Positions 48,240-56,370 of a DNA stretch of 64,000 nt are shown here, piece by piece; position 1 is the first letter of the stretch; each line of letters opens with the position of its first letter. The position numbers and the translations under genes were made by a program. The notes under the pieces were generated by a model. It saw only the letters and a program-made list of their open reading frames with translations, was not told the DNA's origin and made no database searches. Origin of the DNA: Marinifilum fragile JCM 15579 (GTDB taxonomy: Bacteria > Bacteroidota > Bacteroidia > Bacteroidales > Marinifilaceae); NCBI RefSeq assembly GCF_001310955.1, contig NZ_BAZX01000004.1, positions 62,001 to 126,000 on the forward strand, in the 5' to 3' direction.

Positions 48240-48845
48240 ATGGAAAGATTACCAAAAGCATTTATAAGTTGCAGTGTTAGAGATAATGATGCCTCTTTTG
48301 TAGAAATGATCGAAAGAGTTGTAAGAAGTTTTAAATTCATACCTGACTTTACAGTTGGACGATATACAAATTCACCCGAATCTGTAACTGAAACTATGAG
48401 GAAGGGAATTGAAAAAGCTGATTGTTTGATTGCAATAATAACACCACGATATAAGCAGATTGATATTAATAATCCCCAAAGATCGTTTGAAGGTCCAAGT
48501 GAAATGATTCATGCTGAGATTGCGGCAGCAAATCAGTTGAAGAAGCCTATTATTGCATTTGTAAAAGAGGGAACTGATCCAGGTGGTTATTTGCCAGCTC
48601 TTACCCAATATTTTGTTATCAAGAAAAATCATGGATATCAAGATATTATAAAAATGTTAACAGTTCGATCTATGTTCCAAAATACAAGAAGAATTTTGAA
48701 ACAAAAATGGGCAAATGAAGAATCCTTATTAAGAAATGAAAGTTGGGGGGATTTATTTAAAGGAATTGGTGTTGCTGCTACAATTATTGGAGGAATAAGT
48801 TTATTATTTTCAGGTTCAGATAAAACAGATGAAAATAAAAGTTAA
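48240..48845 (+). CDS. TIR-like domain protein with C-terminal membrane helix
   Basis: 201 aa. Residues 5-130 read as a TIR/flavodoxin-like fold: first strand KAFISCSVRDND, the CLIAIITPRY strand after a helix, and SEMIHAEIAAAN with candidate catalytic glutamates Glu88 or Glu93, followed by KPIIAFVKEG. A hydrophobic stretch at 173-191 (IGVAATIIGGISLLF) is a probable tail anchor. TIR domains of this type cleave NAD+ or make cyclic ADP-ribose signals in Thoeris-like systems. It is the last gene of the operon (12-bp gap) and is directly followed by a terminator. TIR is the best reading; a nucleoside-deoxyribosyltransferase-like or DUF4062-like domain remains possible. Confidence 0.7.
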   Translation: MERLPKAFISCSVRDNDASFVEMIERVVRSFKFIPDFTVGRYTNSPESVTETMRKGIEKADCLIAIITPRYKQIDINNPQRSFEGPSEMIHAEIAAANQLKKPIIAFVKEGTDPGGYLPALTQYFVIKKNHGYQDIIKMLTVRSMFQNTRRILKQKWANEESLLRNESWGDLFKGIGVAATIIGGISLLFSGSDKTDENKS

Positions 48846-48854
48846 AGAGTTTTT

Positions 48855-48877
48855 AAAAGCCCCAAACGGGGGCTTTT
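48855..48877 (+). terminator. rho-independent terminator of the defence operon
   Basis: Stem aaaagcccc / ggggctttt with a short aaac loop, starting 10 bp after the TIR-like gene stop and ending in a short T run. Confidence 0.85.
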
Positions 48878-48895
48878 CTACACCTACAAAAAACA

Positions 48896-48920
48896 AAGGG
48901 CAAGCCCAAAGCTTGCCCTT
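48896..48920 (-). terminator. rho-independent terminator of the TPR/OmpA operon
   Basis: Ten-base perfect stem aagggcaagc / gcttgccctt with a five-base loop; on the minus strand it is followed by a T-rich run. It lies 91 bp beyond the stop of the TPR/propeller gene. Confidence 0.8.
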
Positions 48921-49010
48921 CCCTATAAAATCGAAGACCTTTAAATGGTATTGACTGTTAATTTTCTGCGTAAATCAGCGAATAGATTTGCGAATATCTG
49001 CGAGAAAAAT

Positions 49011-51026
49011 TTAAAAGCTCAATTTAAACACAATCAAATCCGCTTTATCTCCCAATCGGCTGGCGCTAATGGCTACAATATTGACATCGCACACTGTAAT
49101 GTCGTTTAGTTTCACGCCTTGTGGCAGGCTGAATTCTTTTTCGGTTTTTATGGTGCCTGCATCATCCATCTGAACCAGCTTAATTTTCTTATCGTAGGTA
49201 CCTGCAATCACAAAACTATTATCGGCCAAAGCCACAAGATGCTCGGGCATGCCTTCGCCTGTAAGGTTTAGAGGCGATACCCAAAGCTTTTTGCCAGAGC
49301 TGTCGTAAGCTGCTGCAAAGGCTCCATCAGGCGTTGATCCTGCAAAGAGAACTTGCTTTTTGGCGTTCATCCCAATGGCAGTGGCCTGCTGATTCTCGGG
49401 CAATAGAATGTCCCATTTTAAATAACCTGCTTCATCTATGGCAAAAATCCAGTTTCCGGCTGCAGCAAAAGCAGTGTTCGAAGCATCATCGCCAGCCAAA
49501 GCATACACTTTGCCCTTGTTGGTATACTTGCGCGACCATAGTTTTTTACCATTGGCATTTAGCTTCACCAAGGCAGGCGTGAACAAGGAGCCTTCGGGGT
49601 TTTGGGTATAACCGGCAATTAGAATTTGATTGTCGGGGTACACTACAAAATCGAGAGCCTCAGCCATGCTCACTTTCTGGTTGAATACATTTTGTCCGTT
49701 GGCAGCTAGCTTGTAAATCCATGCCTGACCTGGCACACTATCCACAATGGCATTGGTAATGCCTGCCACATAAATTTCGTTCTGGGCATTGATGCTCACC
49801 TTGTTTACCAGGTCGTCGAAAGGATTTCCCAAAATCTTATTCCAGAGCATTTCTCCATTGGCATCCAGACCTAAAATCCAGGAGTCGTACATTTCTCCTT
49901 CGGCTTTAGGTGTGGCCGAAACCACCACAAGTTCTCCATTGGGGCGTGTAGCAATTCCACCGCCAAAATCCTTAAACTCCTGATTGTCGAAACCTTTTAC
50001 AAAGAGGTAATTTTCCTCTGGAAAGTCCTTCAGAATCTCATCGCCCAATATGTTGGCTTTGAGATTAAAAATATCGATGTACTGTTCTCCTTCGGGGTAT
50101 AAAGACACAAATTGGTTGTAAGCCTCCAGGCTTTTTACACTTTTGGCCCATTCGAAAAGCAATTGCTTCTTTAAAACTTTGGCCGCAGATATTTTGGACG
50201 AATTGGGAAACTCAGCGATATAATTGTCGATGGCCTCCAAGGTCTTTGTAGCGGCTGCCTCTTTAAAGGCCATGTCTGCCATGCTTCTCTTCACCTCAAT
50301 TACTTGTCGTGCCTTTGGATAATTGCTCACAAAATAGCGCAAGTCGTTTAGGGTGCCTTTACGGATCGCAATTTTATAGGCCAAATCATTTCGCAAATTG
50401 GTTGCGATATTCACTTGAGCCGATTCAGGATAATCATTTAAGAATTGATTGTAGGCATCTACCGTGTTTTGCTTCTCGGCCTCACGAAATTTAATGTAGC
50501 TTAGAATGTGGGCCACATTGGTGGTGTATTTCGAATCGGGAAATTCTTTCAGGAACCTCTTGGCATGATCTGCATTGTTCTCCTCCCTCACGAATTTAAT
50601 CAACTTGTCTTCGAGGTGCAGATACTCCCAATCCATGTTTTTATCGATGGGATGGTTCTTGCGCTTTTTGTCTTGTTTGGTAAACAATTCATTTAGTATC
50701 TCTTTATCGTCACCCGTAAACTGAGCTTGTGCTTCATAGGCTTTCTGAAAATATTTCAAGGCATTAAAGTAATCTTTGCCTGAATATTCATCGACAGCAT
50801 AAAGGGCAGCCAGACCCAAATTTGCCATTGCCGATTCGGGCTCTTTTGCCAATACTTTCTCAAAACTTTCTTTGGCCTTGGCAAGCTCAGAATCGATATC
50901 GGCTTTTGCCCGGGCTTCCATGCCTTTGAATAACGAATTGTTGTAGATCCTTTTGGGATTTTGTGCCATGCCAAGCATCGAGATCAGCAGGAACAGGATG
51001 AGTATATTTAATTTTTTGGTGTTCAT
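49011..51026 (-). CDS. TPR plus beta-propeller secreted protein
   Basis: 671 aa with a signal peptide (MNTKKLNILILFLLISMLGMAQ). Residues about 30-330 are tetratricopeptide-like helices (AKESFEKVLAKEPESAMANLG, cut here; FLNDYPESAQVNIATNLRNDL), then about 340-671 make a WD40/PQQ-like propeller with repeated WILGLDANGEMLWNKI-type blades. Such TPR-propeller proteins often dock with OmpA partners at the outer membrane. It is 10 bp downstream of the OmpA-family gene and ends before a strong terminator. The cellular role is not known. Confidence 0.8.
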   Translation of the reverse strand: MNTKKLNILILFLLISMLGMAQNPKRIYNNSLFKGMEARAKADIDSELAKAKESFEKVLAKEPESAMANLGLAALYAVDEYSGKDYFNALKYFQKAYEAQAQFTGDDKEILNELFTKQDKKRKNHPIDKNMDWEYLHLEDKLIKFVREENNADHAKRFLKEFPDSKYTTNVAHILSYIKFREAEKQNTVDAYNQFLNDYPESAQVNIATNLRNDLAYKIAIRKGTLNDLRYFVSNYPKARQVIEVKRSMADMAFKEAAATKTLEAIDNYIAEFPNSSKISAAKVLKKQLLFEWAKSVKSLEAYNQFVSLYPEGEQYIDIFNLKANILGDEILKDFPEENYLFVKGFDNQEFKDFGGGIATRPNGELVVVSATPKAEGEMYDSWILGLDANGEMLWNKILGNPFDDLVNKVSINAQNEIYVAGITNAIVDSVPGQAWIYKLAANGQNVFNQKVSMAEALDFVVYPDNQILIAGYTQNPEGSLFTPALVKLNANGKKLWSRKYTNKGKVYALAGDDASNTAFAAAGNWIFAIDEAGYLKWDILLPENQQATAIGMNAKKQVLFAGSTPDGAFAAAYDSSGKKLWVSPLNLTGEGMPEHLVALADNSFVIAGTYDKKIKLVQMDDAGTIKTEKEFSLPQGVKLNDITVCDVNIVAISASRLGDKADLIVFKLSF

Positions 51027-51036
51027 GTGTAGGGGC

Positions 51037-52428
51037 TTATTTCTTTAATACTAAAAATTCAACACGGCGATTCTTCGAGCGTCCGTCATCGCTTTGGTTG
51101 GTGTCAATGGGTCTTGAATCTCCGTAGCCAACCGCTTTCATTCTGCTGGCAGCTATTCCTTTGCCAACAAGGTAGTTCACTACCGATTCGGCACGTCGCT
51201 GACTTAAACCCTTATTCAATTCATCAGATCCCTTGCTATCGGTATGTCCGCTGATCTGAATCTGGCTCACCATTCCTTCGTTTAAGAAATTGGCCACTTT
51301 GTCGAGTTCCTCAAAGGAAGTAGGCAAGAGTGTACTTTTGTTGAATTCAAAGAAGATATTGTCGAGAATCAGGGCAGCCCCTTCTTCAATTTGTTTGAGC
51401 TCTTCGGTAAACAAATCTTCAGGCAATTCAGGCTCAACGAAAGTAATGCTTCCTTGCGAGTGGCAATTGTTTTGGTCACTTACCTGGTAAGTATAGGTGC
51501 CCGCTTCCAGATTGGTCAATTTTGTGCTGTTTTTGATTCCATTGCTCCAATCGATGTTGTAAGGAGGCTGTCCGCCTGATATTCCCAAACTAATCACACC
51601 ATCGTTTATGATTTTAATGATTTGGCCCGTAACCGGATTTTTACCTCCTGTATAAGAGGAATCGATCACCACCGTTTCTAATCCTTTGGGAACACATGCG
51701 CAGGAGGTGCAATCCACCAGGGGACGAATCTCAAAATCGTCGAAAAAGTAGTAAGCGTAGGATTTGCCTTTTTTATTTTTGGTATCACGACCTGTAACCA
51801 CATAGTTGGTGTTGTCGTAATTCTTAAAGTTTCCTACGATAAAGTACTCCTCGTAACCTTGGGCAGTATATACCATACAGAACTGGGCCCATTCTTCAGT
51901 ATTATCTAGAAATAAGCCTTCTTTATTGCTTAGGTGAGCTCTAAAATCTAAAAAGCTTGAATTGCCGTTGGCTGTTTGGGTTTCAGAAAAATGGATGCCC
52001 AACTGATCAACGGCAAACTTACTGCCCGATGCCAATTTGTACCAAAATGAAACGCAATATTTCTGACCGGCAATCATAGGATAACTTAAAGTCCCTTGAA
52101 AATACTCCCTGAAATTGCGATTGCTGCCACTTAGAATGGCTCCCATGTAGCCTTTGCCGGTTCTGGCTTTGCTGTAGCCTGCAAAATTATCGGGTACGCC
52201 TACTTCTCCATTACTACACTCGTTAAAATAATCAGGAGTGGTAAATGATGGATAGGTCCAATGCGGAATCAACTTATGTGTTTTATCCATAAAAGTGTAG
52301 CTTTGAGGGCATTCTTCATACTCTTCAAAACTAGGGTTGAGCACCATATTCTCTTCCTGGGCATAGGATACAAAGCCCGTAAAAATAGCACTCAACACGA
52401 TGAGATACTTTCGGTAAATGTTCTTCAT
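51037..52428 (-). CDS. OmpA-family outer membrane protein with N-terminal beta-sandwich
   Basis: 463 aa. Signal peptide (MKNIYRKYLIVLSAIFTGFVSYA), then an N-terminal module of the kind found in Bacteroidota surface proteins (ENMVLNPSFEEYEECP, about 27-240), a Cys-rich segment (CTSCAC), a PKD/SprB-like stretch (SGGQPPYNIDWSNG, 280-330) and a C-terminal OmpA peptidoglycan-binding domain (about 345-463: ISGHTDSKGSDELNKGLSQR, RMKAVGYGDSRP, KNRRVEF). It anchors the outer membrane to peptidoglycan. Together with the TPR/propeller protein it forms a two-gene operon. Confidence 0.88.
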   Translation of the reverse strand: MKNIYRKYLIVLSAIFTGFVSYAQEENMVLNPSFEEYEECPQSYTFMDKTHKLIPHWTYPSFTTPDYFNECSNGEVGVPDNFAGYSKARTGKGYMGAILSGSNRNFREYFQGTLSYPMIAGQKYCVSFWYKLASGSKFAVDQLGIHFSETQTANGNSSFLDFRAHLSNKEGLFLDNTEEWAQFCMVYTAQGYEEYFIVGNFKNYDNTNYVVTGRDTKNKKGKSYAYYFFDDFEIRPLVDCTSCACVPKGLETVVIDSSYTGGKNPVTGQIIKIINDGVISLGISGGQPPYNIDWSNGIKNSTKLTNLEAGTYTYQVSDQNNCHSQGSITFVEPELPEDLFTEELKQIEEGAALILDNIFFEFNKSTLLPTSFEELDKVANFLNEGMVSQIQISGHTDSKGSDELNKGLSQRRAESVVNYLVGKGIAASRMKAVGYGDSRPIDTNQSDDGRSKNRRVEFLVLKK

Positions 52429-52790
52429 TATAAGTAAAGTTATAGTTTAGTGATTACCTCCAATAAAATGATATTACAGGAGATTAGTCAATGAGGAGAA
52501 CAGGAGAAAAAGGATTGTTTTCTAAGGAATTAAAACGATAATAATACTCCCAAATTCCTCCGATCATTTCAAATGTATTAACAAAACATATTCTATACAA
52601 GATTATTAATTATTTTTCTCTGTACCTTCTAAAACCCCTCGGCTAAAGCACAGGGTACGAGAAAAAGGGGTGAAGGTTTTGTTTGTTACCTTTTATGTTG
52701 CGAAACATTCTGTAAAGTCTGCAAAGAGTCGTTTTATCCTGAACCTGTTTTTTTAACTTTAAGGCTCACACACAAAAAACAACAAACAAA
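52429..52790. other. divergent intergenic region
   Basis: Separates the OmpA-family gene (minus) from the small lipoprotein (plus). Near the right end is a weak -7-like TAACTTTA (52754-52761). At 52628-52668 lies cccctcggctaaagcacagggtacgagaaaaaggggtg, of which only the short outer cccct/aggggt pairing is notable. Nothing else recognised. Confidence 0.45.
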
Positions 52791-53399
52791 ATGAAGAAAC
52801 ACAGTATTTTGATGCTCGCACTTTTGGTGAGCGGATTTTTTATGAGTTGCAGCGAAAGTCATGATGAGGAAGAGGTACCTGAGTTGAAAAATCACATTGA
52901 GGTGGGCGAGAACTTTTACGAGGACATCCACATGATGCTGGCCTATACCAAAGACCAAAGCAAACTGGGAGCAACATCCTACCCTTTGCGAATCTACTTG
53001 TACGAGGGAGATATTGCCTACAGCGACGTTGAAGGATTAATAGAGAATGCCTTTGCCAACATTCGCCTCGATTTGCAGGTAAGCCAAAATGGAAAAATAG
53101 ATGCCGGCACCTACACCTGGGATATGGAGGGGAGCACAGCCTTAAGCATCCGCGATGCCCAGCATCTGACCAATCAGGTGGGCACGCAAATTATTACGAA
53201 CACAGGAATTTCGAATGTACTCTATAACAAATTTGAGGGGAACGGAATCCGCGAACCAGAGCTAAGCATCAAGATTCTGGACGAAAACCTATACGAGTTT
53301 CACCTGAAAGCCTCCGATATGACAGGCCAGGAGGTATCGGCCTATTACAAGGGTGGGGTCAGCAGAACAATGCTTTATAGAGAATCCGCAAATGAATAG
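52791..53399 (+). CDS. lipoprotein of unknown function
   Basis: 202 aa. MKKHSILMLALLVSGFFMSC gives a lipobox (FMSC), followed by an acidic linker (SESHDEEEVPE). The mature domain is beta-rich (YPLRIYLYEGDIAYSD, GKIDAGTYTWDMEG, LYEFHLKASDMTG) with no recognised family. Export and acylation are clear; function is not. It stands alone between the OmpA operon and the REP/RAYT region. Confidence 0.75.
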   Translation: MKKHSILMLALLVSGFFMSCSESHDEEEVPELKNHIEVGENFYEDIHMMLAYTKDQSKLGATSYPLRIYLYEGDIAYSDVEGLIENAFANIRLDLQVSQNGKIDAGTYTWDMEGSTALSIRDAQHLTNQVGTQIITNTGISNVLYNKFEGNGIREPELSIKILDENLYEFHLKASDMTGQEVSAYYKGGVSRTMLYRESANE

Positions 53400-53433
53400 A
53401 AAACACGGATCACACAAAATATTTTTATTGTAG

Positions 53434-53453
53434 GGACACGCCATGGCGTGTCC
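53434..53453. repeat. REP-like perfect palindrome
   Basis: ggacacgccatggcgtgtcc, preceded by gta and followed by shorter gtgtcc/tgtccc half-sites up to about 53530. Confidence 0.75.
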
Positions 53454-53559
53454 TTTCATTATTTAAAGACGTGTCCTTTTTTTATATAAAGGTATGTCCC
53501 TTCATTATATAAAGGCGTGTCCTTTCATTATAAATGACGATTCCTTTTTGTTTGTTGTT

Positions 53560-53893
53560 GGTATAATCGGACATGCATGGTATGTTTGATTTACCCCCTT
53601 GCCTTGTCGTTTTATTTTTCCTGTAATGCAATGAACGGACACGAGATCTCGTGGGGTATGTTAAAGAAAGGTGTTCCTTGTATTACATGGCGTGTCCTTC
53701 CGTATGTTATTGGTAAAATCGGACATGCCATGGCATATTCGATTTACCCCTTTGCCTTGTCGTTTTATTTTTCCTGTAATGCAATGAACGGACACGAGAT
53801 CTCGTGGGGTATGGTAAAGAAAGGTGTTCCTTGTATTACATGGCGTGTCCTTTCGTTTGTTATTGGTAAAATCGGACACGAGATCTCGTGTCC
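53560..53893. repeat. 152-bp tandem repeat with REP palindromes
   Basis: Two near-identical copies at 53560-53711 and 53712-53864, and a third partial start at 53865 ending in the perfect palindrome ggacacgagatctcgtgtcc (53874-53893). Each copy contains ggtaaaatcggacatgc and gaacggacacgagatctcg. A further copy lies past the transposase (54797-54936). Confidence 0.85.
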
Positions 53894-53997
53894 CTACGGG
53901 ATGGTAATTTATTGTTTAAACGACGTATCATGATGTGTTGCAACGGTGTTTTATGTTTGAAATAATTTATGTAAATTTTGTATTCAAAATTCAATAC

Positions 53998-54678
53998 ATG
54001 AGAACCCGTAAAAACATTCGATTAAGAAATTACGATTATCGTTCCCAAGGGTGGTATTTTATTACCATATGTACCCAAAACCGCGAATATGATTTTGGAG
54101 ATATTCGTGAAGGTAAAATGGAATTATCTCCCATTGGCAAGCAGGCAAATGTGTTTTTGGAGGAAATCCCGGAACATTTTACACAGGTTGAATTGGGCGA
54201 ATTTGTAATCATGCCCAACCACATTCACATTTTAATAGGTATCGGCGTAGGGACACGAGGTCTCGTGTCCGCTAATAATTTGAACAACATGTCCGGAAAT
54301 AATATTGACGGCGTGTCAGTTAATAATATGAACAACGTGTCCGCACAAAATAAAAAGGTTATGTCCGATCATGGATTTGATGGCATGACCAATCACCATA
54401 TTAACGGCGTGTCCAATGGGAATAATATCGACATTCCCGATAATAAAGAACAAACCAAGCAATTCGGAGGATCATTGTCTGGCTCCATCTCGACAATCAT
54501 AGGTCAATTTAAATCAACATTAAGCCGATGGTGCAATAAGAATGGCTATGCATGGTTTGCATGGCAATCGCGATTTCATGATCATGTGGTTCGCGATCAA
54601 AAGGATTACGATCGAATTCAGGAATACATCATCAACAACTCAGCCAATTGGACCACCGATAAAATGTTTATCCCGTAG
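53998..54678 (+). CDS. REP-associated tyrosine transposase (RAYT)
   Basis: 226 aa from the ATG at 53998 (MRTRKNIRLRNYDYRSQGWY); a frame from 53935 would run into the upstream repeats. The RAYT features are the N-terminal WYFITICTQNREYDFGDI, the HUH motif HIH at 75-77 (MPNHIHILIGI) and the catalytic Tyr near 210 (QEYIINNSANW). Between them lies a low-complexity insert (about 83-145: GVGTRGLVSANNLNN, then many N/S/G) whose DNA is made of the gtgtcc palindromes that surround the gene. RAYTs are single-copy, domesticated enzymes that spread REP palindromes. The stop codon TAG falls within the gta-palindrome at 54676-54698. Confidence 0.88.
   Translation: MRTRKNIRLRNYDYRSQGWYFITICTQNREYDFGDIREGKMELSPIGKQANVFLEEIPEHFTQVELGEFVIMPNHIHILIGIGVGTRGLVSANNLNNMSGNNIDGVSVNNMNNVSAQNKKVMSDHGFDGMTNHHINGVSNGNNIDIPDNKEQTKQFGGSLSGSISTIIGQFKSTLSRWCNKNGYAWFAWQSRFHDHVVRDQKDYDRIQEYIINNSANWTTDKMFIP
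54251..54270. repeat. REP-like palindrome inside the RAYT coding sequence
   Basis: ggacacgaggtctcgtgtcc, one mismatch from perfect, with several gtgtcc/tgtcc half-sites over the next 170 bp, all in frame with the transposase. Confidence 0.75.
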
Positions 54679-54698
54679 GGCCACGCCATGGCGTGGCC
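54679..54698. repeat. REP-like perfect palindrome
   Basis: ggccacgccatggcgtggcc, identical to the copy at 38221-38240, directly after the RAYT stop. Confidence 0.8.
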
Positions 54699-54796
54699 TT
54701 TCATTATTTAAAGGCATGTCCCTTCATTATAAAGGCATGTCCTTTATAATAAACGGTACGTCCATGAATATAGAAGACATTCGTTGTTATATTATC

Positions 54797-54936
54797 AATG
54801 TGGACATGCATGGCATATTCGATTTACCCATTTGTCTTGTCGTTTTATTTTTCCTGTAATGCAATGAACGGACACGAGATCTCGTGTCCCTACGGGATGG
54901 TAATTTATTATTTAAACGACATATCATGATGTGTCC
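54797..54936. repeat. downstream copy of the 152-bp repeat with palindrome
   Basis: Matches the tandem copies at 53560 onward (ggacatgcatggcatattcgattta, shortened here), ends in ggacacgagatctcgtgtcc at 54870-54889 and in a shared tail (ctacgggatggtaattta). Confidence 0.8.
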
Positions 54937-55393
54937 CAAAGGAATTGGTTTATCTGAATTTATTCTAAATATAAACTGCATAAAACGATGAGATTATCTT
55001 TTTATCTGAAAAGGTTCTCTATCTATTGGATAATGGGGTATTCAGACATTATTATCTTTAATTGCGATTTAAAACACATCTAGATATCTAAACATAACGG
55101 TAGTCATACAAGCCTATATTTCATATATTTATTAGGATTATTGATAGCTTATACCAATTGTATCTTTAGATGAGCATAGCGAAAGCTAGAGATTACAATG
55201 GTAAATGCCGATAGAAAATTAAAGAGGCTTTGAGAGTTTGCGAACCAAAGGCTCATTTTAATTTCTAATCGTAAACTCAATAAATAAATCTATGAAACGT
55301 CCATGATAAAAGGAATGATCAAGCTACCACACGAATCATAACCTTCATCATTGGAATGTTCCATCTGCTAAAAAGAAAACCTAAAAGAAACAG
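54937..55393. other. upstream region of the nap-type operon
   Basis: About 450 bp without a gene. A weak promoter-like pair ttg (55141-55143) and TATCTTTA (55161-55168, close to TAnnTTTG) is the only candidate. I see no clear FNR-type (TTGAT-N4-ATCAA) site. Confidence 0.35.
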
Positions 55394-56292
55394 ATGAACA
55401 TGGCGAATAAAACCGACAATTCGAGAAGAAAATTCCTGCAAAAATTGGGCATTGCAGGAGCGAGTACCGTTGCTGGATCGGCCTTGCTGCTGCAAGGATG
55501 CTCCGATTCGAACAAAGCCAGCGGTAACAAAGTAAAAGTACTTACTGCCGACAACAAATTGGTAGAAGTAGATGTAGCCCACCTAAAACCTGGAGATAAG
55601 ATTCAGGATTTATCCTACCTACAAAAAAGAGGTCGCGAAGGGATTCCGGGAAAGAAATTTGTAATGGTGGTTGATTTGGCCAAGTGTAAAAATGCACGCA
55701 AGTGTATGAAAGCCTGCCAGAGTGCACATCAGCTAAAGCCCGAAATGCACCACATCAATGTGTTGGAAATGGAAGATCCGGTAAAGAAAACCTCCTACTG
55801 GATGCCTAAAACCTGTCAGCATTGCGATAACCCACCTTGTGTATCGGTTTGCCCGGTTGATGCAACCTTTAAGCGTCAGGATGGAATTGTACTCATCGAT
55901 AACGAGCGTTGTATTGGTTGTAGATTCTGCGTGGCAGCCTGTCCTTATTCGGCACGTACCTTTAACTGGACCGAGCCTAAGAATTCCGACAAGTATGCAG
56001 AAGTAACCTACGATATGGAACTGAATGTTCCTCAGAAAAAAGGTACGGTTACCAATGTGCCTTCAGTGCCGACCGTTTGCGCGAAGGAAAACTGCCTTAT
56101 TGTGTATCGGCATGCCCGAATGGGGTGTACTACTTTGGCGATCAGAACGAAGATTTGGTGACCAATGGGACTACCAAGAAAACAGTGCGTTTGAGTCATT
56201 TGTTGGAAGAGAATGCTGCTTACACGCTAATGCCTGAATTGGGTACACAGCCTAGTGTTTACTACTTGCCTCCAAGAGAGAGTGAGGGATAA
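55394..56292 (+). pseudogene. NrfC-like ferredoxin subunit (4Fe-4S), one frameshift in this sequence
   Basis: Two frames (55394-56161 and one ending at 56292) that with one added base near 56055 make 299 aa. The N-terminus has a Tat motif (SRRKFLQKLGIAGASTVAGS) for export of the folded protein. Cysteine clusters follow: CKNARKCMKAC, CQHCDNPPCVSVCP, CIGCRFCVAACP and KCAFSADR...YCVSACP, the last with Ser in place of one expected Cys. This is the electron-transfer subunit that pairs with NrfD in periplasm-facing quinol-oxidising complexes. It starts the nap-type operon; the NrfD-like gene follows 78 bp later. Confidence 0.85.
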
Positions 56293-56368
56293 ATCAATTA
56301 ATAATTAGTAATGAACAATTAATAATACAATTGACCATTGACTAATGACCACTTACTAATTACTAAAA
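56293..56368. repeat. AT-rich spacer repeat (attaataattagtaatg type)
   Basis: Runs of attaataatt, tagtaatgaac and ttactaatt between the NrfC-like and NrfD-like genes, resembling the spacers after comM and around the four-helix-bundle gene. Confidence 0.5.
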
Positions 56369-56370
56369 AC

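Noticed and set aside
53577..53933. 118-aa open frame upstream of the RAYT
   Set aside because: It is composed of two copies of the 152-bp repeat read in frame (the same ~50 residues twice); no start context and no family.
54937..55393. FNR/CRP-type operator for the nap locus
   Set aside because: No TTGAT-N4-ATCAA or TGTGA-N6-TCACA site was found close enough to consensus.
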